Numbered from the stretch's first letter, positions 33,627-45,884 are shown. The stretch: 64,000 bases of DNA from Orbilia blumenaviensis (GCA_036872755.1 JAVHNS010000001.1:4030001-4094000); one strand, 5' to 3'. Notes: generated by a model not told the origin, from the letters alone. Made by a program: numbers and translations.

Positions 33627-34908
33627 TCAATCGAGCCCCGCGGTCGATATCGACCCCTCGGCGATACTATCCTCCGGGAGCTTGAAACATTTCATCCTTT
33701 CTACAATTCTGCCGTCGACATGTAGTTCCTCGACCATTGTCTTTTCGCGCAATGGTTCGTCCTTATTTTCTTCGATATCTCCTTTAGACAACCGTTCGAC
33801 CCACTTTTTGGGCCAATCGGCTTCCTCAATCTTGTATGCATCGGCAATATCTTCCCGCGTTTGGTATGGCTCGTAAGTACCCAACGCTATTGATGCGACT
33901 TCACGAGAAACATGATCCATCAGGCGGCGTTGAGTGAGATATCTTTGGATGCGGAAAGGTGTATTTAGGAAGCCTAGAAGGTGAGGAAACGGTACTATTC
34001 TTGAAGGTTGGAAGGATGCCGGTATCGATGGGGGTAGTGTCGCAGATGGGTATTCGGATTGGAGGATCGCTGGCGGAGGGAATTGAGGCTTCCTTGGCTT
34101 CTCTTCTTCGGCCTTCTTCTCTGTCGGATTACCACTTTCTGTAGACTGGTTTTCCTGTGTAGGCTCGGCAGGTAGAGCATCTGATATAGACGAGACGACA
34201 GGCTGCGGCTCAGGCATATCTTTCTTTTCCTTCTCGGGTTCGTCATCAATGATATCAGGTGGCCCCAACCATCCTTCATGTAACCCTCGTACATATTCCT
34301 TCCACGTGTGTCGGCCTACAACAACAATTCCACCAGGTCCTTCCTCCTTACTGAGACCAGCCTGTTTACCATGTGCCAATATTGCCGCTTCCTTTTCTGT
34401 CCCTTCTGAATCATCTTCCCCTCTTCTTAGTCTCCTTGTCCTCTCTGCAACCTTCCACCGAATCTCTCCAGCTTTTCTCCCCTCTACAACCTCATAGTCT
34501 ACCGCCGCCGAGACCAGTACCGGTTTCACATACTCCTTAAAATATTCTCGTGCGCTCGTAATCCCGTCCCCGGGAGGCGATGCAAGGTAAATTGTAACTT
34601 TTCGGGGCAACTGATTTGGTGATAGTGGTCGTTCGGCGAGATGGGAGACTCGGTCGCACCAGTACTGTTGTGCTTTCTTCTTTTCGCGGCGGTCGTAGAC
34701 GATCAGCCCTGTCCAGGTGCTGACAATACCGATGAAAACGAGCCAGGGTTTGGATGGGAGCTTTGCCTTGAACTTTGGGAGACCTGTTGATAGATATAAT
34801 TAGTATGCACTCTATAACTGAACTGATAGAGCTATGAGACAGCGGCGTACCCCACATAACATATTCGAATGCCGGATTCGGCTTCTTAGGAACAGGTGCG
34901 TCCGCCAT
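33627..34908 (-). CDS. tim54: TIM54, subunit of the TIM22 inner-membrane translocase
   Basis: Exon 1 (34908-34851) and exon 2 (34783-33627) join across a 67-bp intron to give 404 aa. The N-terminus MADAPVPKKPNPAFEYVMW leads into a proline/lysine segment and one transmembrane helix (about residues 30-50, WLVFIGIVSTWTGLIVYDRR). The intermembrane-space domain follows, starting with PRKVTIYLASPPGDGITSAR. Other family blocks are WKEYVRGLHEGWLGPPD, the Pro-rich PPPAILQSEYP, and GFLNTPFRIQRYLTQR. A Glu/Lys/Pro-rich linker sits in the middle. Tim54 is an inner-membrane subunit of the carrier translocase, which inserts polytopic carrier proteins. It lies tandem with, and downstream of, the eIF3h gene with about 520 bp between; no shared regulation is implied. 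Confidence 0.93.
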
Positions 34909-35429
34909 TCTGTGGTAGCGAGGGTTGTCGGTAAAGCGTTGGTATTTGAGGTTGTTGGAGTGTGGAAGTTTTGAATTCAAAATTTTATGTCGAATACAAT
35001 TTAGCGACTGCAGCTATCGATACCGAAAAAAGTGGACAAGGGTCCCACGTTTCTTTTTTTCAACGTCATTGCATCGTATCACTCAATGAAGTTCACGGAA
35101 TTTTTGTCTTTCTTGCAGGCAATATCCTAGTTGGCCATGGATATCTTTCGTCTATTGTATAGTAGTATCTATCTACCATGATGCGTATTGAAATATGCTT
35201 TTGGGTTTTTTTTTGTTTACCATAGCACTCAAAACGGAACGCCACCGAACAAACATCAAGCCCAGGACTCCGAGAGACGATGCAATGTGATATGTTCATG
35301 ACATCGAATGGATAATTAGGAAAGAAACGTTACAAGGTCATGGTATACATGAAAGAGAAAAAGAAAAGTTCGATGAGCATGTAGACAAATCGCTAATCAT
35401 AAAAACAAGCATCCACAACTTTCAACCCT
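34909..35429. other. intergenic between tandem minus-strand genes
   Basis: TIM54 promoter/leader and eIF3h 3' region. Nothing else recognised. Confidence 0.6.
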
Positions 35430-36561
35430 TTAGAATCTGGGTATTCCACCGTTCAATGCGAACAGTTTTGCGCTACTGGATGCGGTTATACCATCGACTT
35501 GTCTAGCATATTGTTCAACCTGTCGGGAAATGAGGAGGGCATCGAGCCTGCTGGGCTCTTGAGGGAGCTTAAACAACTTTTGCCATTCATCTTCAGGTAG
35601 TGGCGGGAGCTTCTGAGCTGCTCGGACAGAATTCTCAGTCTTTCTCTTTGCTTGCCAAGCAGAGATCTTAGTTTGTTCACGGGCAAGAGATCGCTGATAA
35701 TACGCCGCATTATTGGCCTCGGTATTATGTGCTTCAATTGCCTCGAGAATAAGGTCGCATGACTTCTCTAGGACTGGGTCGATAGTGAGATCAAGAGCAT
35801 TGAAATTAGTGTTGACAGGGAAGTTTGGTTGAGGATATGTTGGTGGATTAGTCAATGAGGAGACAGAGACGGGTAAGTTGCTGGGTGGTGGAGGGGGGAT
35901 AGAAAGCTGGTAGAGGAGGGATGTAGCCAAGTGAGAATTGTAGAGCGTCAACGGGACTTCCTGGATAATATCCTTGTATGTAAGGTTATGCTTGATCAAG
36001 CTGTGCACGGGCTTAGTTAGCGATAATTCAGGATATAAGATACCTATAAGGTGTAAGATGCGCTTACTTCTCGCTTGTGAACTTGTTCTCCTTGTACGCC
36101 ACCATAAACTGTGGGGTTAATCGATAGGCTTTGAGAGCTAGTCCACCCTGCGCGCTTCTCGTGCTATCATAAACCAATGTAACTGTCCTCTCATTCATCT
36201 GGCTCTGGTAATGAGCTTGATTCTCGATGAAGCTGGAGTTAATAAAGTTCCCCAGTGTCGTGCTCTGATACCATCCAACATTGTTGGCATCGACATTGAC
36301 CTCCCTAAGACACTTGATCATCTCGTTTTGGTACCACATCACACCCTTGTTCTTGGGTGTAAGAGCTGATGAGCCGCTGTCGTCTCCTTCAGCAGAGGTC
36401 GGGAACGGGAAGGCATTTGTGATTTGAAGGACACCATCGACCTCCATCCCGAGGAGGGATCCATAGACGGTTGTCGGATAGACACCAGTAGCATGTTTAA
36501 CGATTCGGAGAGCGACGAGCGCATCGACGCGGACGCTTTTGATTGTCGAGATGTCGGCCAT
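35430..36561 (-). CDS. eukaryotic translation initiation factor 3 subunit H (MPN domain)
   Basis: Exon 1 (36561-36068) and exon 2 (36000-35430) join across a 67-bp intron (GTAAGC, CTAAC, CAG) to give 354 aa. The N-terminal half is an MPN domain (about residues 8-150: VRVDALVALRIVKHA, GSLLGMEVDGVLQITNAFPFP, VGWYQSTTLGNF, VTLVYDSTRSAQGGLALKAYRL). It lacks the JAMM metal-binding His-x-His and Asp, as expected for non-catalytic eIF3h. The C-terminal half has the LTYKDIIQEVPLTLYNSHL block and a helical region, then PEDEWQKLFKLPQEPSRLDALLISRQVEQY. It would be a cytoplasmic component of the eIF3 complex at the 40S subunit. The exon junction restores SENLIKHNL, as expected in this family. Confidence 0.95.
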
Positions 36562-37942
36562 TGTGGGGTATATATCCGATCGTACAGAGATTTAAAGGTC
36601 GGGACAAGGTGAAGTTGGAAATTTGGTGTGGAAAAGAAAAGATAAGCGATAAGATCCAAGCAAAAATGTTGGAGGGCTATTTTGCCCTGTGTGTTCACGT
36701 GATAGCTAACCACTTCTGCAACGCATCAACACAGCTTGCAACACATCTTGCCGATCGTGGTTGCGAGGTTCTACAGGTGTAGGTACATGGAGAATTTATT
36801 CCAGAGATATCGAACCTCATCAACTTAATGCTGCAGTATCCCACTTTGAATTATATTAGTGAATCTTGGAATTATTAGAACTTAACTGCGCCGACTGGGC
36901 ATCATGCATTATCGTCGCAGGCCTTCCTCAAATTGGGCTATTAGCCTCACGCCTTCAAGGTTAAACTCGGCGAACAAATCTGATGTTTCAAGGTTTCAAG
37001 CTGAAGCGTTAGATCGGTACCTCTCAGACGCGAGAGATACTGCCTCTGATACTTTCTAGAACGTTGCCGCTCTAAGGAGGTGGCCCTGCCGCATGCTCTT
37101 ATGCAGGATGTTATTTAGCTTCCTTTAAATCTCGGGTTTGCGGCAACACGTAATGCAGGTTCACGCGACACATTTCTCGAAATCGGACTTTGAATTCGAT
37201 TTGAGGCCCAGGCTGCATCCTTTCTTACACACGCATGTCAGATCGCCTGCACTTAGGATGAATGGATTAGAGACTTGCAAGCATCAATACCTTCTTACCG
37301 CTGTCGCGGTTGCCGCATCAGGATCCACCCTCATTACGACGGACTGAGACCGTCTAGGAAACGGGCAAGTCGAAACCATACCCGCAAAATCTAAGACGAC
37401 CACCAGCGCAGGGAAAACCCAATCATTTCGAAGATTGCTATCAAAAGGCCAAGGCTGAAATCCCGCAGTAAAAGAAAAGATGCAGGGCGCGGAGACATCT
37501 TGCTGTAATGGACCAGATCCAGGGCATTCGCCGCCTGTTCGCAACTTCCAAAACCATACTACCAAGACCCTTCGCGAGAATGTCTTGGAAAAAATTGACC
37601 CCTTCGCTACCTCCCACCTCCAGACATCTTGTTTTGCGGCACGCTCCCCTATCGCCGAAGAAAAATAATGCGAGAGGAATCGGTTGGAAATTGCGGTGTA
37701 ACAATGAGAACTTCATAAATACAGAGGGATCCCCCCCTCGTCGTTCCACAGAAGTGTCTATCGATCCACATTATACCCGCCCAGGCCATGCTATACCTAT
37801 CCCTACCATTCTATTGATACGTGTGCGCCGCATCCGCAGTTCTTGAAAGCTTGGTTCAACGTCACGCCTTCTTTTCTCGCTGTCTCTCTTCTATTTACTC
37901 TTCTATTTCTTTCTAATTTAATATAACCGGCACGGCGTGAGA
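36562..37942. other. divergent intergenic region between eIF3h and permease
   Basis: About 1.4 kb. The last 100 bp before the permease are a CT-rich tract, typical of fungal core promoters and leaders. No gene or repeat recognised. Confidence 0.55.
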
Positions 37943-39744
37943 ATGTCTGATAAGCACGCCTCGGACGATGCTTTCAAGGATATCTCGCAAGATTTAGGAA
38001 TTGCTTGCACCTCTTCCTTCTCGGACAACTTCTCGTCTGGCACGGGTTCAGTTGTAAGTCGATGGATTTGTGTTTCGTAATATGTAAATAAAATACTTAG
38101 GTGAAGAATAACATACTAAACGTTGAAACCATTGGGTAAATAATAGGTTGAACTCAAGAAACGCTTCAATCTATGGAGCTGTCTTGCTATGGAGTTCGCC
38201 TCTATGGCGACTTGGGCATGTCTTTATGTGACTATTGGTGTATGTCTACAAATTTCGAACATTTCCCTCAACTGTCGTGGATCAATCTAATTCGACCTTG
38301 TTTTTTCATATATAGACCTCAATTGATTGTGGTGGCCCAGTTGGCCTTATATACGGAACTATTCTCGTCACAGTCATGAATACATGCATGGCAATGTCTC
38401 TCGGTGAATTCGCCTCGATCATGCCTAAGGCTGGCGCCCAACAGCTCTGGACTCTAGTAGCTGGTGGGAGATATGGCCCGGTTATCTCATACTACACTGG
38501 ATACCTCAACCTTCTCGGAGAAATCGCCATGTCAGCATCCTGCGCTTTTAATTCCGCTCAGCTTACCGGAGCAGCTCTCGAAGCTACTGTTGGAGTAACT
38601 TGGACCCGTTGGATGACGGTCCTGCTATACTGGGCCTATCTTGGTGTCTCCCTCGTCGTCAACTTCTATCCCCGCTACCTCAGTTCCTTTAACGTTATTG
38701 GATTTATCTGGCTACTTGTTACTATGATCGTCACCATCGTTTTGTTCTTGGTTTTAGGCGAGAATAAACAGTCTGCGGAATGGGTATTTGGACAATTCAT
38801 CAATAACACCAACTGGCCCGATGGCTTTGGATATTTACTAGGATTGTTGCCAATCGTTTATTCCATGGTATGTATTACAATGTCACATAATTCATATAGA
38901 GAGAAAGGTCTAATAGTCTTAACAGTCTGGCTTCGATAACGCTGCTCATTTGGCCGAGGAACTCGAAGACCCTGAAGTCAATGCTCCTAAGGCTATGGTT
39001 GGCTCCGTCGCCATTGGAGGTATCAGCGGCTTGATCTTCAGCATCATTATGCTTTTCTGCATTCAGGACGTCGAGGCTGCCCTTGCCTCTTCTCAGCCAT
39101 ACGTTAAGATGTTCATCGATTTGTTCAAATCTCCAATCGGCGGATGTCTATTTGTTTGCATCATCGGTGTTCCAATCAACATGTTTGCAGCCGCATCGAT
39201 TACCGCAAGTTCCTCTCGTTTGGCATGGGCAATGGCATGTGATGGTGCACTTCCCGGGAGGAAATACTTCAGAAGGTTGTCAAAGGAGAAGGCTGTCCCT
39301 GTGAGAACTATCATGCTTTCCGCAATCTGCCAAGCTTCGTTGGGAATCATTGCTTTCGGGAACGAGATGGCCTTCGAGGCTATCTTGTCTGTAGCGGTTA
39401 TCGCCCTCAATCTTTCATATGCCCTGCCGGTTTATTGCTTGTGGGTTAAGGGAAGAGGCATTTTGGATACTATGGAGCTTAGGGGCTCCCAGCCAGGGCT
39501 GGGTATGGACAGACGCTGGAATCTGGGGAAATGGGGATGGGCGATCAATATTGCTGCAGGAATCTGGCCAGCTATCCTGAGTGTTTTATTCTTATTTCCG
39601 GTTTACTTGCCAGAAGTCGGGCTCGTAACTGCGGAGGAAGCGAACTGGAGTATTGCAGTCCTGGGGGCAACCATGTTGATTGCTACGGGCTACTGGTTCA
39701 CATATGGGAAAAAGCAGTATCGCGGACCGGTTACATCGCACTGA
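37943..39744 (+). CDS. APC-family amino acid/choline/GABA-type permease
   Basis: Exons 37943-38053, 38147-38239, 38316-38867 and 38926-39744 give 524 aa. Twelve hydrophobic segments are expected and about that many are visible after a 37-residue hydrophilic N-terminus. Family signatures: FNLWSCLAMEFASMATWACLY with TSIDCGGPVGLIYG (helices 1-2), GEIAMSASCAFNSAQLTGAA, and the diagnostic SGFDNAAHLAEELEDPEVNAPKA loop joined across intron 3. This is the fungal choline/GABA permease subfamily of the amino acid-polyamine-organocation superfamily. It should be a plasma- or vacuolar-membrane importer; the substrate cannot be settled from sequence (GABA, choline or an amino acid). All introns are GT..AG with CTAA-type branch points, and the first two exons are very short. 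Confidence 0.9.
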
Positions 39745-40404
39745 CAATTCCGGCCACATACTTTTACCATAATACGTATAGTATGTATACAAATTATTTG
39801 GGGTGTTGGGACGGAGAAGAGGGGATTTTTGGGGGTGTTATTTGGGAGGTAGTTGGGTCTTATATCCGTAAAGAATGTAATGCATATGCTAATGATTTGC
39901 GAAGGGTTGCTTTTGGGTTTTGGCGTTTTAGAGGATTTGGAATTTTTTTACTATTCAGCGATAGCTTCTTGTATCTACTTATACTTTTTAGACTCAACCT
40001 GTATATATTCAAATTCAAGTGTTTTGATAGCCACCTCAGCTCCGGTCGTTTCGTATTGCTTTCCGCTGTGTCTTTTTTCTTTTTTTCTTTTCTTTCTGAG
40101 ACAAGTCTGCATCGGAGATGATCGTGCGATTCATGTCATTTCAGCCAGGGTTTTGAAATATATATACAGCCTGTAAGCCACTGGTCGTCGTTTGCAGTGT
40201 CTCCTGTGGTTCGATTAATATCCTTTTCTATTGGCAAACAAGAAAAAAAAAAAAAAGAAGAAGAAGAAGAAGAAAATGAAGAAAACGCCAGGACGCCGGC
40301 AAGGAAGTAAGTAATTATTATCCCCGAAAGATTTCACCCACTTTTAACTCCAAAGAGCAATTATGTTGATAACATAGGACATCTCAATTTACGGCGTAAT
40401 CCAT
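39745..40404. other. intergenic between convergent genes, with A and GAA repeats
   Basis: 3' ends of the permease and of the C2H2 gene. It contains A14 followed by (GAA)n at about 40242-40275. A 196-codon plus-strand frame over the permease 3' end (39531-40121) is a shadow. Confidence 0.6.
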
Positions 40405-41524
40405 TTATCGTGCTTCGTCGTCGTGTGCTGTGACGTACTTCGCATCATCCCCTAAGTCATTTTCAATGACTTTCTCTAACAACATTTCCTTTTTAACCCA
40501 TGCCTGCCGCCTCTTTTCCTCCAGTACCCTCTTTTCAGCCTCAAGCTCCACCGTTTCATCCTGTGCCCATGCCAGCTTTCTACGCAATAGCTTGTACAGT
40601 TCTGATGGTGGGAGCTTGGCTTCGTCAATATCGAATCCGTCCTCGGGATTGTAATAGTTGACTTCCTCCTTCGGCTTTTTCTCCTTACCGTTATGGACTC
40701 CATTGGCGCCTCCGCCGGCGCCAGCAGCTTCATCATCCTCATCTGAAGGCGGTACTGGCGAAGGCGACAGTGAAGAATATTCATCTTCTTTGTCGTGTTC
40801 AATGTGGTCGTGTAAATGGGCTGAGATGTTGAGTGGATGGTTTGGATGTGATTTGGGAATGGGATCCGATGGTCGTAGCGCCTCCGTCTCATGGACTGTC
40901 CTCATGTGCTTGGCGAGGGCGTCAGATCGAGTAAACGATCGGTCGCATTCTAAGATATATATATTAGACTTAATATTTTCTCTGGCGCGTCCCTTTCCAT
41001 AGGGACGAGCAGATAGGGAGTCGCGTACCAGGTAGCGTGCAGTAGAACGGCTTCTCTCTCGTGTGACTTCTCATATGAGCTTTGAGTGCGTATCCACTGG
41101 CATGTGCCATCCCTTTTCTTGTACAATCGTCCCATTCGCAGGCGTATTTGGCCCGTCTGGTTCCGATATGCTCGTCATGAATATGCCGAACCAAGTCGTC
41201 CATATTGCCCATGTCTTTCTCGCAACCCTCCCAGCGACATACGGTTACTTGTTCGCCGTGCTCATCGTCCTCGCGAGGAGTACCGGGAACAGAACCGGAG
41301 GTGTCGGAAGAGATATCGGAGATGGCGATGGATTCCGGGGAGTGTGGTGCTTCCTCGGTGGCATCGTCATCGGCCGCGCCGTCGCCGCCCTTGAAGGCCG
41401 TAGCGGCGGATCGTTTGACCGGGAGGATGGATTCTGCAGGAGGAGAGGGAGAAGCGGAGAAGCTGGACAACTCGGAGGAGGCGGGGGAGGAAGCCATCTT
41501 CGCTTTGGGGTGACGGCGGCTCAT
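40405..41524 (-). CDS. three-finger C2H2 protein, possible INO80 subunit Iec1 homologue
   Basis: Exon 1 (41524-41029) and exon 2 (40949-40405) join across a 79-bp intron to give 346 aa. After an acidic/Ser-rich N-terminus come three C2H2 fingers: CRWEGCEKDMGNMDDLVRHI(x4)H, CEWDDC with HASGYALKAHMRSH, and CTLPECDRSFTRSDALAKH(x4)H. The intron falls inside the third finger, between its two cysteines (CTLP/G-ECD), and only splicing restores it. The linker TREKPFYC is a classic H/C link. The C-terminus has an acidic low-complexity part and a charged coiled coil (about residues 285-335, ELEAEKRVLEEKRRQAWVKK). The finger arrangement and downstream helix recall S. pombe Iec1 of the INO80 chromatin remodeller; I hold this as a moderate family guess, with a generic C2H2 regulator as the alternative. 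Confidence 0.88.
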
Positions 41525-43583
41525 TGAAGTAGTGCTGTTGGGATGATGGTGAATGTGGTGAGGTCGTGAATGGTGGTGTTTAAATGGTTATCGCGAACCT
41601 GTCGCCAGTCATTTTCTGTCGCAAACAGCAGATGCAGGTTTATTTATAGATAACACACTAAATTTCGATACACAATCGATGAGGCTAAGACCAAATCGTT
41701 GGATGATTCCTTTTTCCGAGCCCGACAGTAATGTAGCCAAAATTCGAAGTCTGAAAACCTTAGAAAGGGAAATATCACGATAGTAATATCGGAAGTTTGG
41801 TCACGTGATTGCGACACGAATGTCGAGGAACCGGCCAATACTAACGTAAATTACAAGAAAAGCCAATAGCAGGTAAACAGGCGATCTGTGGAGACTTCTA
41901 TTTGTCTAGATGCTAATGCCGAGACTCTAGTATTGCGACTATAAGGTTATGTTCTTGGAATTTGTGTCCGGTTATGTTCTCACGGATGGAAGAGAACAAA
42001 CCACTTCCGGGCTAGGTACCAGACAACCTCGAAATTTAAGTGTAAAATCTACAAGCATTTACAAAATCTCGATCACTTCTAGTTCATAGTGTTTGTGTTC
42101 CAGTGTCGGCCCCCTGCTTAGGCATACGAAAAGAATACTGTTTTAAGATGGCTTCTTTTAACCTTGAACGACTAAAGGGTAGGCCGTGCCTTCCCGAGCA
42201 TCCAGTATTGCAATGTTAAAGGTATCAAAAGAAAGGAAGAAGAAGCTGTGGGAGGTTTGCCCGGCTTTGGAAACCAGGAGGCTCGGTCGATCGTCCGTGC
42301 CTATGAACCATTCTTCTTTGCCGCCGATTCGAATATTCTATCCGCGAGGCCATCTGATCATATAATAAGGGCACAAGCTGATACAATGTTTGAGAACCTA
42401 AGTGTGAGATAAAAAGATATATGTACCGGTGAATATTACAGTACCCAGTGCAGTCCATACAGGGTTCTGTTGATCAAAGTATTCCATATTATTCACCCAA
42501 AGTGTCATGGCGCCTTTCGTGTTCCGATGTTTTGACATATTGGGTAGATAGGGACTAAAGCCATGTTTCTGAGTTTTTATTTTATCTGATCATTAAAATC
42601 ACTAATATTGAGGTTCGCGACTAGTAGTCTAACTTTAAAGCAATGTAAAAAAACCTGAAAACTAAAGCGCGATCCTTCTTAGAGGTTGGGACTATAGTTG
42701 GTAATCTTTAGTCTTTACTTGGGCAATTGCGCATTGATACTGCGCTCGCGTTGTTTCTGTTGCATTTTACTACGGTCAAAGTTGGCGTCTTCAGGGAGTT
42801 GGGTGTCTGTCTGTACCTATTCAATGCTTTAAAGTCCTTGCTTGTGTACTCTATATCAATGGTTTAGGAATTCAGATGAGTAAAATAACCCGAGGTCGTC
42901 GCATTAACCGAATTCTCCTGTGTAAAATAATTTAATATAACTTAAGTAAAACTACGGTTACACTTATAAGTTAAGGACTTCTAACGCGATTAATTTGAAT
43001 ACTAAGTTCTCGCTTTAAGGGCAGGCTTGCAGGCTAGCTAGCTCGTGGTGCACCGCTGAGCCTCATCCAACGTCGGCTAAGCTATGACGACAACCTGCAT
43101 GACCAGTCTGATGAACGGGAACCCGGGTAGGGCAAGGTACATATATCCTGATATCCCAAGTACTTGTTTAGCCACCTTCGAAGCCTTCTTTCTTATCGAC
43201 GATTCCTCCCGTTCTCGATCGACTGACAGCTTCTCTCAACATTCGTGTCGAAGATCACACCTCACATGTACAGCGGAATCCGATATCTATATACTCTAGT
43301 GCTCCAATATAGAGAGCTGTAGTATATCTATTACAGTACAACACATCCGGGTGCCCCTCGTCAACTTTTGCAACAGCATACAACCCCGCAGCGACATCGC
43401 GTGAGGCCCAATAGATATCCAGCATTATTCGGTAGATCGGTTTTGATAAAGATTTGTCCTGTTGGAGACTGTAGTAAAATCCAAAAGCTACACCGCAGCC
43501 ATTGTAGTGACCAAAATTACTACTCATCTGTGTAACATACAACCCTACCTGGCCGGCCCTGGACAACAGACTTAACACCAACC
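41525..43583. other. divergent intergenic region, about 2 kb, no gene seen
   Basis: Promoter regions of the C2H2 gene and of the amidotransferase-like gene. No frame above 108 codons and no repeat of note. Confidence 0.5.
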
Positions 43584-44546
43584 ATGCAGCCGCCCCTTCG
43601 CATAGCTATCCTGGAAACGGAGACTCCGACCCCGGATTTCCAGTCAAAGTACGGAAGTTACGGTGATGTTGTCATCCGTTTGCTGAGCAATTCGACGATA
43701 ACTTTAAGCACGAATCCACCGTTCCGCGCCGAAGACCTGCAGTTCACAAAATGGGACGTTGAAAGAAACCCGGACTATTACCCGGATATTGACGAAGTGG
43801 ATGCGCTTTTTGTGGTTGGACATCGTATGTTCTCTTCTGTTACAGCCCTTTGTTCTTGGGCCTAGCTTATGCAACATATGAGCGTATTTGCTGACATATT
43901 CGTTCGAGAGGACCACTTGGGGCCCACTGCTATGGACTCGACCCCGTGGATTCTTAAGCTCGTAGACTTCATTCGTAAAGTCTTGATGGAACAAGACCGA
44001 GTCCGCGTGCTCGGCGTCAATTATGGACAGTTGATCATAGGAAGAGCACTTGGGTGTGCCATCGATCGAATGCCCGGCTGGGAAGCTTCATTGACAACGA
44101 TCAATTTGAGCGAAGTCGGGAAAAAAGTCTTCGGGAGAGACCATTTGGTATGATTAAAACTAGCAACGGAGCCTGTGGGTATATCATATACCGGGTGCTA
44201 TGATACTAATGCTACTACTTGCTCCCAGAACCTCATGCATCTTCACAGAGACCACGTAGTCACACTCCCAGTTAACCCTTTCCCACAGCTCCCGAATGCT
44301 GTCTTGGAAATACTTGGCGACTCGGACCATTGTGCCGTTCAAGGTCTTTATACACCCAGAAAAGTTATTGCGTTACAGGGTCTTCCGGAAATCGAGAGCG
44401 CCATGATGACACAATTGGTACATGAAAGGTTACGGCAGGGACAGATGTCGAAAGATGTGGCAAACGACGCAGCTTCAAGGGCGTCGCTAAGGAATGACGG
44501 TATTCATATTGGATCGACATTTTTGAGGTTTCTATTGGAACCATAG
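43584..44546 (+). CDS. class I glutamine amidotransferase-like protein, catalytic residues lost
   Basis: Exons 43584-43824, 43909-44147 and 44229-44546 give 265 aa, the usual length for stand-alone fungal GATase1-like proteins. The fold signatures are present: LRIAILETE at the N-terminus, DALFVVG, STPWILKLVDFIRKVL, the nucleophile-elbow position GVNYGQLIIGRALG, MHLHRDHV and VIALQGLPEIE. Active members have Gly-x-Cys-[FY]-Gly-His at the elbow and His-x-Glu near the end. Here the Cys is Asn118 (AAT at 44019-44021) and the His is Leu212 (CTT at 44382-44384), with Glu214 kept. The frame is open and introns splice in frame, so this looks like a maintained pseudoenzyme rather than a decayed gene, though recent inactivation is possible. 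The acceptor of intron 1 (43908) is the frame-compatible choice. Convergent with the SDR gene, 201 bp apart. Confidence 0.82.
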
Positions 44547-44747
44547 ATAGTCTAAGACCGCATCAATAGTACAAACTTGGTGCGCGCTTGGGAACCGTTT
44601 GTTGTGAATTTATATCTCTGATCATTTTACATTCTTTAACTTACGGTGGCTAGCTTCGAAGCAAGCTTATACTTAATCTCGATGCCGTTTTTAGTTTTTT
44701 ATATCTGTTAGTTTTATTTATTATTCCAGTTTATATCTTTTCCAGCT

Positions 44748-45743
44748 CTACTTTCTATGCATGCTGGATGCACCGCCTTGGTGCGATGGGAAGACCAGTG
44801 TATCTGCAACAACAACGTTCTCCCTCCTCCCAGCTACGAACACCACGATCTCTGCAATATCCTCCCCAGTCAGAGGCTCAACGCCCGCGTAGACAGCGTC
44901 TGCCTTTGCTTTGTCTCCCCTAAATCTGACAACCGAGAACTCTGTCTCTACTTGACCAGGATCGATGACCGCAACTCGGATTCTGAGAGAGAGAATTCAT
45001 TAGCCATAGAATCGTAGCATGATGGGCTTGGTTGTTACGTACCTTGTACTAACCAACTCCTTTCTCAAGGATTCGGTGAAGGCTCTCACAGCAGCCTTGG
45101 TAGAACAATATATCGACCCTCCGGGATATGGCTCCCGGCCAGCAATCGAGCCAATGTTGATAATTGTGCCTGCATTCCGTGCCTTAAAGAGCGGGATAAC
45201 GGCTTGTGTCATCTGTTATTGGTGTAAAACGTTAGACAATCCTCAGCCCCACAGTAGCAGCGTTATGTAAAATCGGGTCACCTACATTGATCAGCCCTGT
45301 TACGTTGGTATTGTACATTATATTAACATCCTCTTCGGCAATATCGCCGACATGCTCGAGACCCTTCACCAACCCGCTGGAATAAGCTTAGCCAATAGTG
45401 ATTCCATCAATTTTTTTCAATTGGTATTTCGGACTTACGCATTGTTAACCAGAATATCAAGCTTGTCCTTCCATTCCTCCTTTGGTAGCTCCGCCCAAAA
45501 TTTCTTGATGTCCGCTGGATCGCTAACATCCAACTTCGTCACAAGTACCTCTGCCGCACTCGACAGAGCTCCAATCTCAGTCTTTAGCTCCTCCAGCTGC
45601 TCTTGACGGCGCGCAGCGAGAATTAATCGAACATCTGGAGCAGTCTTTACAAACTCTAGAGCGGTAGCCCGACCGATGCCACTGGATGCTCCGGTTATGA
45701 GAATTGTTTTCCCTGAAAGTCGTTTGGCGACCGCGGACGACAT
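44748..45743 (-). CDS. short-chain dehydrogenase/reductase, YMR226C-like (NADP-dependent 3-hydroxy acid dehydrogenase)
   Basis: Exons 45743-45439, 45376-45286, 45212-45043 and 44982-44748 give 266 aa. Motifs: Rossmann TGASSGIG (residues 16-23), AARR after strand 2 (NADP preference), NNAG assembled across intron 1, catalytic Ser in NIGSIAG and Tyr-x3-Lys in YCSTK, and the family block [16 protein letters not shown]. The yeast homologue oxidises L-serine, L-allo-threonine and other 3-hydroxy acids with NADP+. The start chosen is MSSAVAKRL. The same frame runs upstream to another ATG at 45884, adding 47 residues (MPPFITTLR...) with seven Arg/Lys and no Asp or Glu, which resembles a mitochondrial presequence. 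The gene may therefore make cytosolic and mitochondrial forms; that is inference. Convergent with the amidotransferase-like gene. Confidence 0.92.
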
Positions 45744-45884
45744 TGTGCGGGATGTAAGAGAGAGTTTAACCCAAGAATTGTAAAATGGGAAGAAAGTTTG
45801 TCTTGCGATAGCACTGCGAGGTTTGAGGACGGTTGTGGTCAAGGTTCTTGTCGCGCACCGAAGGGTGGTTATGAAGGGTGGCAT

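Noticed and set aside
39531..40121. 196-codon plus-strand ORF over the permease 3' end
   Set aside because: It is in another frame of the permease exon and then AT-rich 3' region.
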